This document shows positions 26,931 to 36,060 of a DNA stretch of 64,000 nucleotides, piece after piece. Where the stretch lies: the NCBI RefSeq assembly GCF_003387075.1, contig NZ_QUMQ01000001.1:5952001-6016000 (forward strand). Reading direction: 5' to 3'. The translations under genes were made by a program, and so were the position numbers. The first letter of the stretch is position 1, and each line of letters begins with the position of its first letter. The stretch is from Asanoa ferruginea. GTDB lineage: Bacteria > Actinomycetota > Actinomycetes > Mycobacteriales > Micromonosporaceae. The notes under the pieces are model-generated. The model made no database searches, was not told where the DNA came from, and saw only the letters and a program-made list of their open reading frames with translations.

Positions 26931-28135
26931 AGATCGTCGACATCCGGGCCACCCCGGTCACCGTGCCGTTGAAGCGCCCGCTGCGCTGGTCGTTCGGCGT
27001 CGAAGTGTCGACCACCCGGGTCATCGTGGAGCTGATCACCGACGAGGGCCTGGTCGGCATCGGCGAGACCCGCGGCGGCGACGAAGTGGTCCGCGCCCTG
27101 GAGCTGCACCGCGACCTCTACATCGGGCTCGACCCGCTGGAGGTCGGCCGGATCACCCGCCGGTTCTCCGTGTTCCGGATGACCAGCGAGCAGCTCGCGC
27201 TGGTCGGCGCGGCCAAGCTCGCCGGGGCGGCGCTGGAGATGGCGTGCTGGGACCTGACCGGCAAGGCGCTCGGCAAGCGCTGCGGCGACCTGTGGGGCGG
27301 GATCGAGAACGAGCGCGTCGAGTTCGCGGCGTATGTCTTCTACCGCTACGCCTCGCCGACCGACATCGGCCGCGGCGACCTGGCCGAGGACGCGGCCGAC
27401 CACGCCGAGGAGCTCTTCGAGACACACGGGTTCCGCGACATCAAGTTCAAGAACGGCGTGCTCGAACCGGTGCAGGAGATCCGCTCCGTCCGGCTGATGC
27501 GGGAGCGGCTCGGCGACCGGCTCCGCAACCTGCGGCTCGACCCCAACGCGGTGTGGTCGGTGGAGACCAGCGTCCGGGTGCTCAACGAGATCAACGACTT
27601 CGGGCTCGAGTTTTGCGAGGACCCGACCTGGGGCATCGAGGGCATGTCGCTGGTCCGCGAGCGCACACCCGTGCCGCTGGCGACCAATATGTGCTGTGTC
27701 ACCTTCGAGCAGATCCCGTTGGCCGTACGCGCCCGCGCGGTCGACGTGATCCTCGGTGACATCCACTTCTGGGGCGGCCCGAGCGCGGTGCTCCAGCTCG
27801 CCAAGATCTGCGAGACGTTCAACCTGGGCCTGAGCCTGCACAGCGACCGCGAGTTGGGCATCTCCACGGCGGCCGTGCTCCACCTGGCCGGCGCGGAGAC
27901 GATGGTCAGCCACGCGATCGACTCGCACCTGCCGGAGCAGGCCGACGACATCATCACCACGCCGTTCGTGTTTCGCGAGGGCTGCCTCCAGGTGCCGACC
28001 GGGCCCGGTCTCGGTGTCGAGATCGACCAGGAGAAGCTGCGCTTCTACGCCGCGCACCACCGCAAGGTCGGCGAGGGCAGCGAGTTCGCCGACGCCGCGC
28101 AGACCTCGTTCCGCGCGAAGTTCCCGAGGTTCTGA
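26927..28135 (+). CDS. Enolase-superfamily dehydratase (mandelate racemase/glucarate dehydratase-like)
   Basis: The 402-residue protein has the N-terminal capping domain (MKIVDIRATPVTVPLKRPLR) and TIM-barrel motifs. These are DIKFKNG (the K-x-K-like base, about 171-174), metal ligands in RLDPNAVW and EFCEDPTW, and SLHSDRELGIS (about 302-312), matching the His-containing HSNNHLGIS segment of glucarate dehydratases. It would dehydrate an acid sugar, which fits the adjacent dehydrogenases and SMP-30 lactonase. It starts inside the aminotransferase stop and overlaps the next SDR by one base (TGATG), indicating tight coupling. Confidence 0.88.
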
Positions 28136-28896
28136 TGCGTCTGTCGGGCCGGGTCGCCCTGGTCACCGGCGCCACCGGTGGGATCGGGCCGCGGATCGCC
28201 GCCCGGCTCGCCGCCGACGGTGCCGCCGTCGCCGTCCACCACCTGCCCGAAGACGCGGATGAGGCCGCCGAGGTCGCCGACGGGATCACGGCGACCGGCG
28301 GCACCGCGATCGCTGTCGCGGCCGACATCTCGGACCCCGCCGCGGTCGCGGCGTGTGTCGGCGAGGTCCGCGCGCGCCTCGGCCCGATCTCCGGGCTGGT
28401 CTGCAACGCGGCGACCGCCGTGGCCGGGCAGCGCGACTGGCGCACGCTGACCGCCGCCGACTGGTCGGCCACGCTGGCGGTCAACGTCACCGGCACGTTC
28501 CTCTGCGTCCAGGCCGCCTACGACGACCTGGTCGCGACCGGGCACGGTGCCGTCGTGGTCATGTCGTCGGTCACGCCCTTGCTGGGCCGGACCGGAAACC
28601 TCGCCTACGTCACCTCCAAGGCGGCCCTGATCGGCCTGACCCGCTCGCTGGCCCGCGAGGTCGGTCCCGAAGGGGTACGCGTCAACGCGATCGCCCCCGG
28701 CGCCATCCGCACCCCGTCCGAGGCGGTCTACGGCGACCCGGCCGACATCGAAGCCATGATGGCCGGCCTCCAGTCGCTGCGCCGGCGCGGCGAGCCCGAC
28801 GACGTGGCCGGGGCGACCGGCTTCCTGCTCAGCGACGACGCCGCGTTCGTCACCGGCCAGGTGCTGGTGGTCGACGGCGGCTGGGTGATGCCATGA
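28135..28896 (+). CDS. SDR family oxidoreductase
   Basis: The 253-residue classical SDR has TGATGGIGPR (about 12-21), VCNAATA in place of NNAG, VVMSSVTPL (Ser) and YVTSK (Tyr-x-x-x-Lys, about 155-159). The C-terminal QVLVVDGGW is the usual end. It is the second SDR of the operon and shares only family-level similarity with the others, so it likely handles a different intermediate. It is coupled on both sides: one-base overlap with the dehydratase and ATGA overlap with the second M81 gene. Confidence 0.9.
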   Translation: MRLSGRVALVTGATGGIGPRIAARLAADGAAVAVHHLPEDADEAAEVADGITATGGTAIAVAADISDPAAVAACVGEVRARLGPISGLVCNAATAVAGQRDWRTLTAADWSATLAVNVTGTFLCVQAAYDDLVATGHGAVVVMSSVTPLLGRTGNLAYVTSKAALIGLTRSLAREVGPEGVRVNAIAPGAIRTPSEAVYGDPADIEAMMAGLQSLRRRGEPDDVAGATGFLLSDDAAFVTGQVLVVDGGWVMP

Positions 28897-30362
28897 CGCT
28901 GCGGGTCGCGGTGGCGAGCATCATCCAGGAGACCAACACGTTCTCCCCACAACCGTCCGCCATGGACGACTTCACCTCGCAGGGCCTCTGGGTCGGCGCC
29001 GCGGCGGCCGGGCGCAGCGAGGGCACCAACACCGAGATCGCCGGCGCCCTCGCCCGCCTCGCGGAGGAGGGCGTCGAGGGCGTCGCCATCGTGCGCGCGT
29101 GGGCGATGTCGGGCGGCGTGCTCGAGGAAGCCGCGCTCCGGCACCTGCGCGCGCTGCTGGTCGACAACCTCGTCGCCGCCGGCCCCGTCGACGCGCTCGT
29201 GCTGTGCCTGCACGGCGCGCTCACCGCCGCCGGCGAGTTCGACGCCGACGCCCACCTGGTCGAGGCGGCCCGGGCCGCGCTGCCGCCCGGCGTGCCGGTC
29301 GTGGTCACACACGACCTGCACGCCAACGTCACCGCGCGCGTCGTGGCCGCCGCCGACGCGCTGATCGGGTTCCACACCTACCCCCATGTCGACCAGGGCG
29401 ACACGGGCCGGCGCGGCGCGGACCTCGCCCTGCGCCTGCTGCGCGGCGGTGAGCGCATCGGGACCGTGCTCGCGAAGCGGCCCATGCTCGTGCCGGCCGA
29501 GTCGATGGCGATCGCCGACCAGCCGATGCGGCGCTTGCGGGCACTCGCGGACGCGGCGACCGCCGGGCCGATCCTCGACGTGTCGCTGTTCCCGGTCCAG
29601 CCCTGGCTCGACGTACCCGAACTCGGATTCGGTGTGACGGTCACCCACGCGGGCGCCCCAGCCGCGGCGGCCGCACTCGCGGACCGGCTGGTCGGCGAGG
29701 CGTGGGCGGTCCGGGCGGAGTTCGCCGTCGACCCCGTTCCGGTGCCCGACGCGATTGCCGGCATCGAGCCGGGCGGCGGCCCGGTGCTGCTCGTGCAGTC
29801 CGCCGACTCGCCGACCTCCGGCGCGACCGCCGACAGCGCGACGGTCGTGGCGGCACTGCTGGCGAGCCGGCTGCGCAGCCTGGCGACGGTCGTCGACGCG
29901 CCGGCCGTCGCGGCCTGCTTCGCCAGCGGCGCCGGCGGCCGGGTCGTGACCAGCGTCGGCGCGACCCTGGACCCGCGCTGGTCGGCGTCCGCTCGCCTGA
30001 GCGGAGTCGTCACGCGCACCGGTGACAGCCCGGTCGTGCTCACCGGCGACTCGATGACCGGGCAGCCGATCGCGATGGGCCGCTGGGCCACCGTCGATAC
30101 GGGCACCGGCCTGACCGTACTCGTCACCGAGCGGCCGGCACCCACCTTCGACCCGGCCGGCTATCGCCACGTCGGCCTCGAGCCGGCCGACGCCGACGTG
30201 GTCGTCGTGCGCTCCGCGACCATGTACCGCGCGGGTTTCCGGGGGCTCTACCGCCGCGCCGTGCTGCTCGACCTGCCCGGGGCCAGCACCCCCCGTTTCG
30301 ACTACCTCACCTTCGCCCACGCGCCCCGGCCGCTCTATCCCCTCGACGGAGGCGACACATGA
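28893..30362 (+). CDS. Second M81 family (MlrC-like) metallopeptidase
   Basis: The 489-residue protein has the family start RVAVASIIQETNTFSPQPS and the metal-site segments CLHGALTAAG, THDLHANVTA and TYPHVDQGDTG. The C-terminal MlrC motif is altered: where the paralogue at 20136 has DNVGGGSPGDGT, this one has DSPTSGATADSA. The N-terminal metal site therefore looks intact while the C-terminal domain has diverged, pointing to a different substrate rather than a redundant copy. It begins inside the SDR stop (ATGA) and ends inside the next gene's start (ATGA). Confidence 0.86.
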   Translation: MTLRVAVASIIQETNTFSPQPSAMDDFTSQGLWVGAAAAGRSEGTNTEIAGALARLAEEGVEGVAIVRAWAMSGGVLEEAALRHLRALLVDNLVAAGPVDALVLCLHGALTAAGEFDADAHLVEAARAALPPGVPVVVTHDLHANVTARVVAAADALIGFHTYPHVDQGDTGRRGADLALRLLRGGERIGTVLAKRPMLVPAESMAIADQPMRRLRALADAATAGPILDVSLFPVQPWLDVPELGFGVTVTHAGAPAAAAALADRLVGEAWAVRAEFAVDPVPVPDAIAGIEPGGGPVLLVQSADSPTSGATADSATVVAALLASRLRSLATVVDAPAVAACFASGAGGRVVTSVGATLDPRWSASARLSGVVTRTGDSPVVLTGDSMTGQPIAMGRWATVDTGTGLTVLVTERPAPTFDPAGYRHVGLEPADADVVVVRSATMYRAGFRGLYRRAVLLDLPGASTPRFDYLTFAHAPRPLYPLDGGDT

Positions 30363-31369
30363 CCGCGCCGCTGCGGGTTTACGACAACCGTGTCCCGGTC
30401 TACTACGACGGCGGCGCGCGGATCAGCGCGTTCCGCGGCGTTCCGCCGGCACCCGGCCCCGAAGACTGGGTGGCGTCGCTCTCCCGGCTGCCGGCCGCGA
30501 TTCTGCCCGCCGGCTTCCCGCCCGACACCGGCGTCTCGCGGACCGACGAAGGCTCGCTCGCCGACCTGGTCGCGGCCGACCCCGAAGGTTGGCTCGGCCC
30601 GCGACTGGCGGCCGCCTACGGCGGCGACCCGGCCCTGCTCGTCAAGCTCCTCGACGCGGGCGTCCGGCTCCCGGTGCACTGCCACCCGACCCGCGACTTC
30701 GCCCAGCGGCACCTCGGCAGCCTGTTCGGCAAGACCGAGGGCTGGATCGTCGTGGACGCCGCACCCGGCGCGCAGGTCTGGCTCGGCATGCGCGACGCCG
30801 TCGACCGCGGCGATCTGTCGCGCTGGATCGAGGATCAGGACACCGCCGCGATGATCGCCGCGATGAACGCGCTGACGGTCGCGCCGGGCCAGGTGTTCTA
30901 CGTGCCCGCGGGCCTGCCGCACGCGATCGGCCCCGGCGTCTTCGTGGTCGAACTCCAGGAGCCGACCTCGTTCTCGGTGCTCGCCGACTATTCCGCGTTC
31001 GGCGTCGACGCCGACGCGGCCACTCTCGGGCTCGGCTGGGACCTCGCGCTGTCCTGCTTCGACCTTGACGGCTACGCCGACCGCCTGGACGCCCTCATGC
31101 CGGCCGCCCGGTCGCTCGGGCCGGGCCTGCGCAGCTTGTTCGACGCCGACAGCTTCTTTCGGGCCTGGCAGGTGCGCGGTGACGTGACGTTGCCGGTCGC
31201 CAGCTTCGCGGTCGTCGTCGTGACGGGCGGCGCCGGAGCCATCGTTGCCGGAGCCGAGCCGATGCCGATCGCCCGGGGCGACACGCTGGTCGTCCCCGCG
31301 TCGGCCGGCCCGCTGACGTTTACGGGGAACGCCGAGGCGATCGTCTGCCTGCCACCGGAGCTGCCGTGA
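30359..31369 (+). CDS. Class I mannose-6-phosphate isomerase-like cupin
   Basis: This 336-residue protein resembles type I phosphomannose isomerases. It has PVHCHPTRDFAQRHLGSLFG (metal-binding His residues and Gln/Glu), the GKTEGWIVVDA strand and VFYVPAGLPHAIGPGVFVVELQ with the second conserved His. The C-terminal part is a cupin-like jelly roll. These enzymes interconvert aldose and ketose phosphates, but operon members may isomerise free sugars. It follows the second M81 gene with ATGA overlap and precedes the lactonase gene with GTGA overlap. Confidence 0.82.
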   Translation: MTAPLRVYDNRVPVYYDGGARISAFRGVPPAPGPEDWVASLSRLPAAILPAGFPPDTGVSRTDEGSLADLVAADPEGWLGPRLAAAYGGDPALLVKLLDAGVRLPVHCHPTRDFAQRHLGSLFGKTEGWIVVDAAPGAQVWLGMRDAVDRGDLSRWIEDQDTAAMIAAMNALTVAPGQVFYVPAGLPHAIGPGVFVVELQEPTSFSVLADYSAFGVDADAATLGLGWDLALSCFDLDGYADRLDALMPAARSLGPGLRSLFDADSFFRAWQVRGDVTLPVASFAVVVVTGGAGAIVAGAEPMPIARGDTLVVPASAGPLTFTGNAEAIVCLPPELP

Positions 31370-32217
31370 ACGTGCCGTCCCGATCGGTCGCGACCATCGA
31401 GGTCGTCGACGCCGGCTGCGACCTGGCCGAGAGCCCGCTCTGGCTCGACTCGCAGCGGGGCATCCGCTGGGTCGACGCCGGCCGAGGGGACCTGCACGCC
31501 CTGCGCGACGGCCGGCACGAGTCGTGGTCGGTCACCGACGGTCTGGTCTCGGCGGTCGCCGAAGGCGCTGGCGGCGACCTGCTCCTGGCCGTCGGCCGCG
31601 AGCTCTGGCGCGTCCCGGACGGCCCTTTCACGGGTACGGCCACCGTGGTGGCGCAGGTCCCGCCCGGCGCCGTGCTCAACGACGCCAAGGTTGGTCCCGA
31701 CGGGCGGCTCTGGGCCGGCACGGTCGATCGCTCACAGCCGGCAGCGGCGGCGCTCTGGTCTTTTGGGGCCGGCGGTGACGTCCGGCGGCACTGGACCGGG
31801 GTCACGCACGGCAACGGGCTGGCCTGGAACGCGTCGGGCTCGCTGTTCTACTTCGTCGACAGCGGTGCGGGAACGCTGTCCTGCGGCCCCTTCGACCCGT
31901 TCGGGCAACCAACGGTCCTGCTCACGCTGGACCGCGAGGTGGATGGCATTCCCGACGGCCTGGCCGTGGACAGCACGGGCGACCTGTGGCTCGCGGTCTG
32001 GGGCGGGCACTGCGTGCTGCACCTCGACGCGTCCGGCAACCCGATCGACCGGATCGCACTGCCCGAACGCAACGTGACGTCGTGCGCGTTCGTCTCGGCC
32101 GGGCTCGACGTGCTGGCCGTCACCACCGCCGCGGACCCCGGCGGCCCGGGTGGCGCGGTGCACCTGCTCGACGTCGGCCGCACCGGCCTGCCCGGCTACG
32201 CCTTTCCGGAGGGATGA
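31366..32217 (+). CDS. SMP-30/gluconolactonase/LRE family protein
   Basis: The 283-residue six-bladed beta-propeller shows the metal-binding Glu in CDLAESPLWLDSQRGIRWVD, NDAKVGPDGRLWAGT (Asn and Asp ligands), THGNGLAWN and PDGLAVDSTGDLWLAVWGG. These match SMP-30/gluconolactonases, which open sugar lactones with a divalent metal. In the operon it would act on a lactone made by one of the alcohol dehydrogenases or SDRs. GTG start, overlapping the preceding stop. Confidence 0.88.
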   Translation: MNVPSRSVATIEVVDAGCDLAESPLWLDSQRGIRWVDAGRGDLHALRDGRHESWSVTDGLVSAVAEGAGGDLLLAVGRELWRVPDGPFTGTATVVAQVPPGAVLNDAKVGPDGRLWAGTVDRSQPAAAALWSFGAGGDVRRHWTGVTHGNGLAWNASGSLFYFVDSGAGTLSCGPFDPFGQPTVLLTLDREVDGIPDGLAVDSTGDLWLAVWGGHCVLHLDASGNPIDRIALPERNVTSCAFVSAGLDVLAVTTAADPGGPGGAVHLLDVGRTGLPGYAFPEG

Positions 32218-32219
32218 CG

Positions 32220-33203
32220 ATGCATCAGGTGTGGATCACGGGACCCGAGGCCGTCGAGGTCCGCACGGTCGCGACGCCGTCGGCCGGGCCGGGGGAGGTG
32301 CTGGTGCACACGGCGTACGCCGGCATCTGCGGCTCCGATCTGCACACCCTCCATCGTGGACACCCCTGGTTGCCCTATCCGATCGCACCGGGCCACGAGG
32401 CCTCCGGCGTGCTCGACAGCGGCGAGCGGGTCTACCTGCGGCCGGCGATCGCGTGCGGGGTCTGCTTCTACTGCAAGCGCGGCAAGCCCAACCTGTGCGA
32501 CGCCCTGATCGGGGTCGGCTCGCACACGCCGGGTGCCTTCGCCGAGGCGTTCGTCGTGCCGGCCGCCGCGCTCGCGCCGGTGCCCGACGGCGTCTCGCTG
32601 GCGGCGGCCGCGATGATCGAACCGCTCGCGACGGCCGTGCACGCGGTCGCCGCGGCCGGCGACGTGGCCGGCTCCACCGTCGCGGTCCTCGGCGGCGGCT
32701 CGATCGGCCAGTCGGTGCTGCTGGCGGCCCGCGCCGCCGGGGCCGAGCAGGTCGTGGTCACCGATCCGGTGGCGAGCAAGCGCGCGCTGGCCCTATCGCT
32801 CGGCGCGGCGGCCGCGCTGCCGCCCGATGCCGTGCCGGACGCCGTCCGCGCCGCGCTCGACGGCCGTCCGGACGTGGTCTTCGACTGCGTGGCCAGCGCC
32901 GGCTCGCTCGGCTCGGCCATCGACCTGGCGGTCAAGGGCGGCACGGTCGTCGTGGTCGGCGTCGGCCACGGCCCGCTGACGGTCGCGATCGAGACGGTGC
33001 AGGACCAGGAAGTGCGGATCGCGGGCTCGGCGATGTATACGCCGGCCGACTTCGCGCGCGCCGAGTCGCTGATCGCCGGGGGAGTGCCGGTAGAGCGGCT
33101 GATCACGGCCGTCCACCCGCTGTCGGAGGCGGTCGCCGCGCTGCGCGCGGCGACGACCGGCGACGAGGTCAAGATCCACCTGGCCGGCCCGGCCGCTGTC
33201 TGA
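32220..33203 (+). CDS. Zinc-dependent medium-chain alcohol dehydrogenase 1
   Basis: The 327-residue MDR enzyme has catalytic zinc motifs GICGSDLHTLH and GHEASG, the structural zinc Cys4 cluster in CGVCFYCKRGKPNLC and the NAD-binding VLGGGSIGQ. The family includes sorbitol, threonine and sugar dehydrogenases. ATG 32220 was selected because GGAGGG lies 6 bases before it; an ATG at 32214 would sit right on that ribosome-binding site. First of three MDR dehydrogenases in the operon. Confidence 0.88.
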   Translation: MHQVWITGPEAVEVRTVATPSAGPGEVLVHTAYAGICGSDLHTLHRGHPWLPYPIAPGHEASGVLDSGERVYLRPAIACGVCFYCKRGKPNLCDALIGVGSHTPGAFAEAFVVPAAALAPVPDGVSLAAAAMIEPLATAVHAVAAAGDVAGSTVAVLGGGSIGQSVLLAARAAGAEQVVVTDPVASKRALALSLGAAAALPPDAVPDAVRAALDGRPDVVFDCVASAGSLGSAIDLAVKGGTVVVVGVGHGPLTVAIETVQDQEVRIAGSAMYTPADFARAESLIAGGVPVERLITAVHPLSEAVAALRAATTGDEVKIHLAGPAAV

Positions 33204-33214
33204 GAGGAAGCGCG

Positions 33215-34309
33215 ATGCGAGTGAACACCCCCGTGTTGTTCGGGGCCCGGACTCCACATCGGATGGTTGACGTCGATGTCGCCGAGCCGCGCGAGGGCGA
33301 GGTGCGGGTGAAGATGGCGGCCTCCGGCGTGTGCCATAGCTGCCTCTACGCGATCGACGGCGAGCACGCCGCCATCCCGATGCCGATCATCCTGGGCGAC
33401 GAGGGTGCCGGCGTGGTCGAGTCGGTCGGGCCGGGCGTCACCACCGTCGCCGCCGGAGACCACGTCGTCGTGTCGTGGGCACCCGGCTGCGACGCGTGCC
33501 GCACCTGCCACCAGGGCCTGCCCGCGCTCTGCCAGCGTCAACCGCCGCTGGGCCGGATGGCCGACGGCGAGACACGGTTCCACCACGGCGGCCGGGAAGT
33601 GTTCCACTATGGACCGGCCACGAACGCGCCGTTCACCGTCCTCCGCGCACGCGCCGTCGTACCCGTGAACAAGGACATGCCTCTTGATCTTGCCGCGCTG
33701 ATCGGGTGTGCGGCGGCCACCGGGGTGGGTGCGGTCCGCAACACCGCACGGGTACGCACCGGCGACAGCATGGCCGTGGTCGGCTGCGGTGGCGTCGGCA
33801 TCAGCGCGCTGCACGCCGGGTCGCTCGCCGGGGCCTTTCCCATCGTCGCCGTCGACGTCGAGCCGACCAAGTTCGACGCCCTGATCAGGATGGGCGCCAC
33901 TCACTGCGTCGACGCGCGCGAGCCCGACGCGCTCGACCGGATTCGCGACCTGACCGGCGGGGGAGTCGACCACGCGTTCGTGACGACCAGTGCCGCCACG
34001 GCGTTTCCGCTCGCGGTCGGCGTGCTCGCGCCGCGGGGGACCTGCGTGCTGATCGCCGGCTACCCCGACGGCGCCACGGTCACCTTCGACCCCGGGCACC
34101 TGCTCAACGGCGAACGCCGGATCATCGCCTCCAAATATGGCTCCTCGAACCCGCCGGTCGACTTCCCCGACCTCGTCGACCTCTACCTCGCCGGCCGGCT
34201 CGATCTGGCCGCGATGGTCTCGCAGCGGTGGCGTCCGGAGCAGATGGACGCCGCCTACGACGCGCTGCGCTCCGGCACCACCACCCGCGGCCTGATCGTC
34301 TTCGACTGA
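33215..34309 (+). CDS. Zinc-type medium-chain alcohol dehydrogenase 2 (class III ADH-like, altered GHE motif)
   Basis: This 364-residue MDR protein resembles the class III/mycothiol-type alcohol dehydrogenase group: SGVCHSC, ESVGPGVTTVAAGDHVVVSW, the four-Cys segment CDACRTCHQGLPALC and VVGCGGVGISALHAG. The usual catalytic zinc ligand motif GHE is GDE here (ILGDEGAG), so His is replaced by Asp. Asp can still bind zinc, but activity may be altered. GAGAGGAAG precedes ATG 33215; the stop overlaps the next start (TGATG). Confidence 0.85.
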   Translation: MRVNTPVLFGARTPHRMVDVDVAEPREGEVRVKMAASGVCHSCLYAIDGEHAAIPMPIILGDEGAGVVESVGPGVTTVAAGDHVVVSWAPGCDACRTCHQGLPALCQRQPPLGRMADGETRFHHGGREVFHYGPATNAPFTVLRARAVVPVNKDMPLDLAALIGCAAATGVGAVRNTARVRTGDSMAVVGCGGVGISALHAGSLAGAFPIVAVDVEPTKFDALIRMGATHCVDAREPDALDRIRDLTGGGVDHAFVTTSAATAFPLAVGVLAPRGTCVLIAGYPDGATVTFDPGHLLNGERRIIASKYGSSNPPVDFPDLVDLYLAGRLDLAAMVSQRWRPEQMDAAYDALRSGTTTRGLIVFD

Positions 34310-35289
34310 TGCGCGCCGCCCTGGTCACCGCGCCCGGTCGGCTGGCGGTCGAGACCGTCGCCGACCCGTCCCCGGCCGCCGACGGTGTGGTCGTCAAGGT
34401 GCGCTCCTGCGGCATCTGCGGCACCGACCTGCACCTGGTCGACGGCGAGCTGGGCACCGACCGCTTCCCGCTCGTCCCGGGCCACGAGCCGTGGGGCGAG
34501 ATCGTCGCCGTCGGCCGTTCGGCGACCGGGTTCGCCGTCGGCGAGCTGGTCGCCGTCGATCCCTCGCTGCACTGCGGCGCCTGCGACCCCTGCCGACGCG
34601 GCCAGGGCAACATGTGCCAGCGGTGGGGTGCGATCGGCGCCACGCGGCCAGGCGCCTGGGCTGAGTTCACCGCCGTGCCGGTCGCCAACCTGCACCGCCT
34701 CGGCGACGACTTCCCGCTCGACGCGGTGGCGCTGGCCGAGCCGGTGGCGTGCGCGGTGCGCGGCCTGCGCCGGCTCAACCCGCGGGCCGACGAGCCGGCC
34801 GTGATCTTCGGCGCCGGCACGATGGGCCTGGTGCTGGCGATCCTGCTCGACCTCCAGGGCGTCGGGCCGGTCACGGTGGTCGACATCAACCCGGCCCGCC
34901 GCGAACTCGCCGCGCGGTTGACGGGCGCCGCGGTGTGCGGGTCGGCCGAGGGCTTGCGTGCGCGTTGGGTGATCGAGGCGACCGGCAACCCGGCCGCCTT
35001 CGAGGCGGCGCTGGCCTGCGTCGACCGGGCCGGCACGCTGCTCGTCTTCGGCGTCGCAAACCCGCTCGCGACCGCGGCGATCTCGCCCTACCGCGTCTAC
35101 GCCGACGAGCTCACGATCGTCGGCTCGATGGCGATCCTGCACAGCTTCCCGCCGGCGATCGCGACGATCCGCAGGCACGCGGACCGGTTCGCCCCGCTGG
35201 TGACCGACGCCTTCGGGCTCGACGACATCGAGGCGGCGTTGACGCTGGTCCGGTCGGGTAAGACCATCAAGACGCTCATCACACCGTAG
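34309..35289 (+). CDS. Zinc-dependent medium-chain alcohol dehydrogenase 3 (sorbitol/threonine dehydrogenase-like)
   Basis: The 326-residue protein has CGICGTDLH, VPGHEPWGE, structural zinc motif CGACDPCRRGQGNMC, and IFGAGTMGLVLA as the dinucleotide-binding loop. It is closest in pattern to L-threonine/L-iditol dehydrogenases. It overlaps the stop of the previous dehydrogenase by one base. Having three MDR enzymes and three SDRs in one operon suggests several successive oxidations or reductions of one polyhydroxy substrate and its breakdown products. Confidence 0.88.
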   Translation: MRAALVTAPGRLAVETVADPSPAADGVVVKVRSCGICGTDLHLVDGELGTDRFPLVPGHEPWGEIVAVGRSATGFAVGELVAVDPSLHCGACDPCRRGQGNMCQRWGAIGATRPGAWAEFTAVPVANLHRLGDDFPLDAVALAEPVACAVRGLRRLNPRADEPAVIFGAGTMGLVLAILLDLQGVGPVTVVDINPARRELAARLTGAAVCGSAEGLRARWVIEATGNPAAFEAALACVDRAGTLLVFGVANPLATAAISPYRVYADELTIVGSMAILHSFPPAIATIRRHADRFAPLVTDAFGLDDIEAALTLVRSGKTIKTLITP

Positions 35290-35302
35290 GCGGGGGAGCA
35301 CC

Positions 35303-36049
35303 GTGCCGAAACGCATCCTGATCACCGGTGCCCGGCGCGGCATCGGCGCGGCCATCGCGGTGGGCCTGGCCGCGGACGACACCGAACTGCTGCTGCACCA
35401 CCTCGCCGCACCGGACGAGATCGCCGCGGTCGCCGCCCGCTGCCGGGCCGCGGGGGCCAAGGTCGAGGTGCTGGAGGCCGACCTGTCCGACGCGGCCGAC
35501 GTCGTCGCGCTCGGCGAACGGGCGGGAGCGGCCGACATCCTCGTCAACAACGCCGCGCGCGCTTCCGACGTACGCCTGGACGGGCTTTCCCTGCACGAGT
35601 GGCAGGCGACCTTCGCGGTCAACGTGACCGCGCCGATGCTGCTCGCACAGGCTTTCGCGCCGGGCATGCGGGAGCGGGGCTGGGGCCGGATCGTCAACGT
35701 CACGTCGGCGACCGTGCGGCTCGGCGGGCCATCGGGACCGTCGTACGTGTCGAGCAAAGCCGCCCTGGTCGGACTGACCAGGTCGTTGGCGCGGACGTTG
35801 GGTCCCGACGGGATCACCGTCAACGCCGTGTCGCCCGGCGCCATCAAGACCGAGAGTGAGGCCGAACTGGCGGTGACCCGTGGCGAGACCGACGTCGACA
35901 TCGACGCGATCACCGAGGCGGCGCAGGCGATCCCGCGGCGGCTGGTGCCTGACGACCTCGTCGCCGCCGTGCGCTTCCTGATCTCCGCCGGCGCCGGTGG
36001 GATGACCGGCCAGGTCATCGAGGTCGGCGCGGGCCTCGTCTACCGATAG
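35303..36049 (+). CDS. SDR family oxidoreductase
   Basis: The 248-residue classical SDR has TGARRGIGAA (about 8-17), VNNAAR, INVTSATV (Ser) and YVSSK (Tyr-x-x-x-Lys), and a C-terminal GQVIEVGAG. GTG 35303 has GGGGAG upstream. It is the last gene of the rightward catabolic operon; the next gene is convergent, only 11 bases away, with no room for a terminator between them. Confidence 0.9.
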   Translation: MPKRILITGARRGIGAAIAVGLAADDTELLLHHLAAPDEIAAVAARCRAAGAKVEVLEADLSDAADVVALGERAGAADILVNNAARASDVRLDGLSLHEWQATFAVNVTAPMLLAQAFAPGMRERGWGRIVNVTSATVRLGGPSGPSYVSSKAALVGLTRSLARTLGPDGITVNAVSPGAIKTESEAELAVTRGETDVDIDAITEAAQAIPRRLVPDDLVAAVRFLISAGAGGMTGQVIEVGAGLVYR

Positions 36050-36060
36050 GAACGGCAGGC

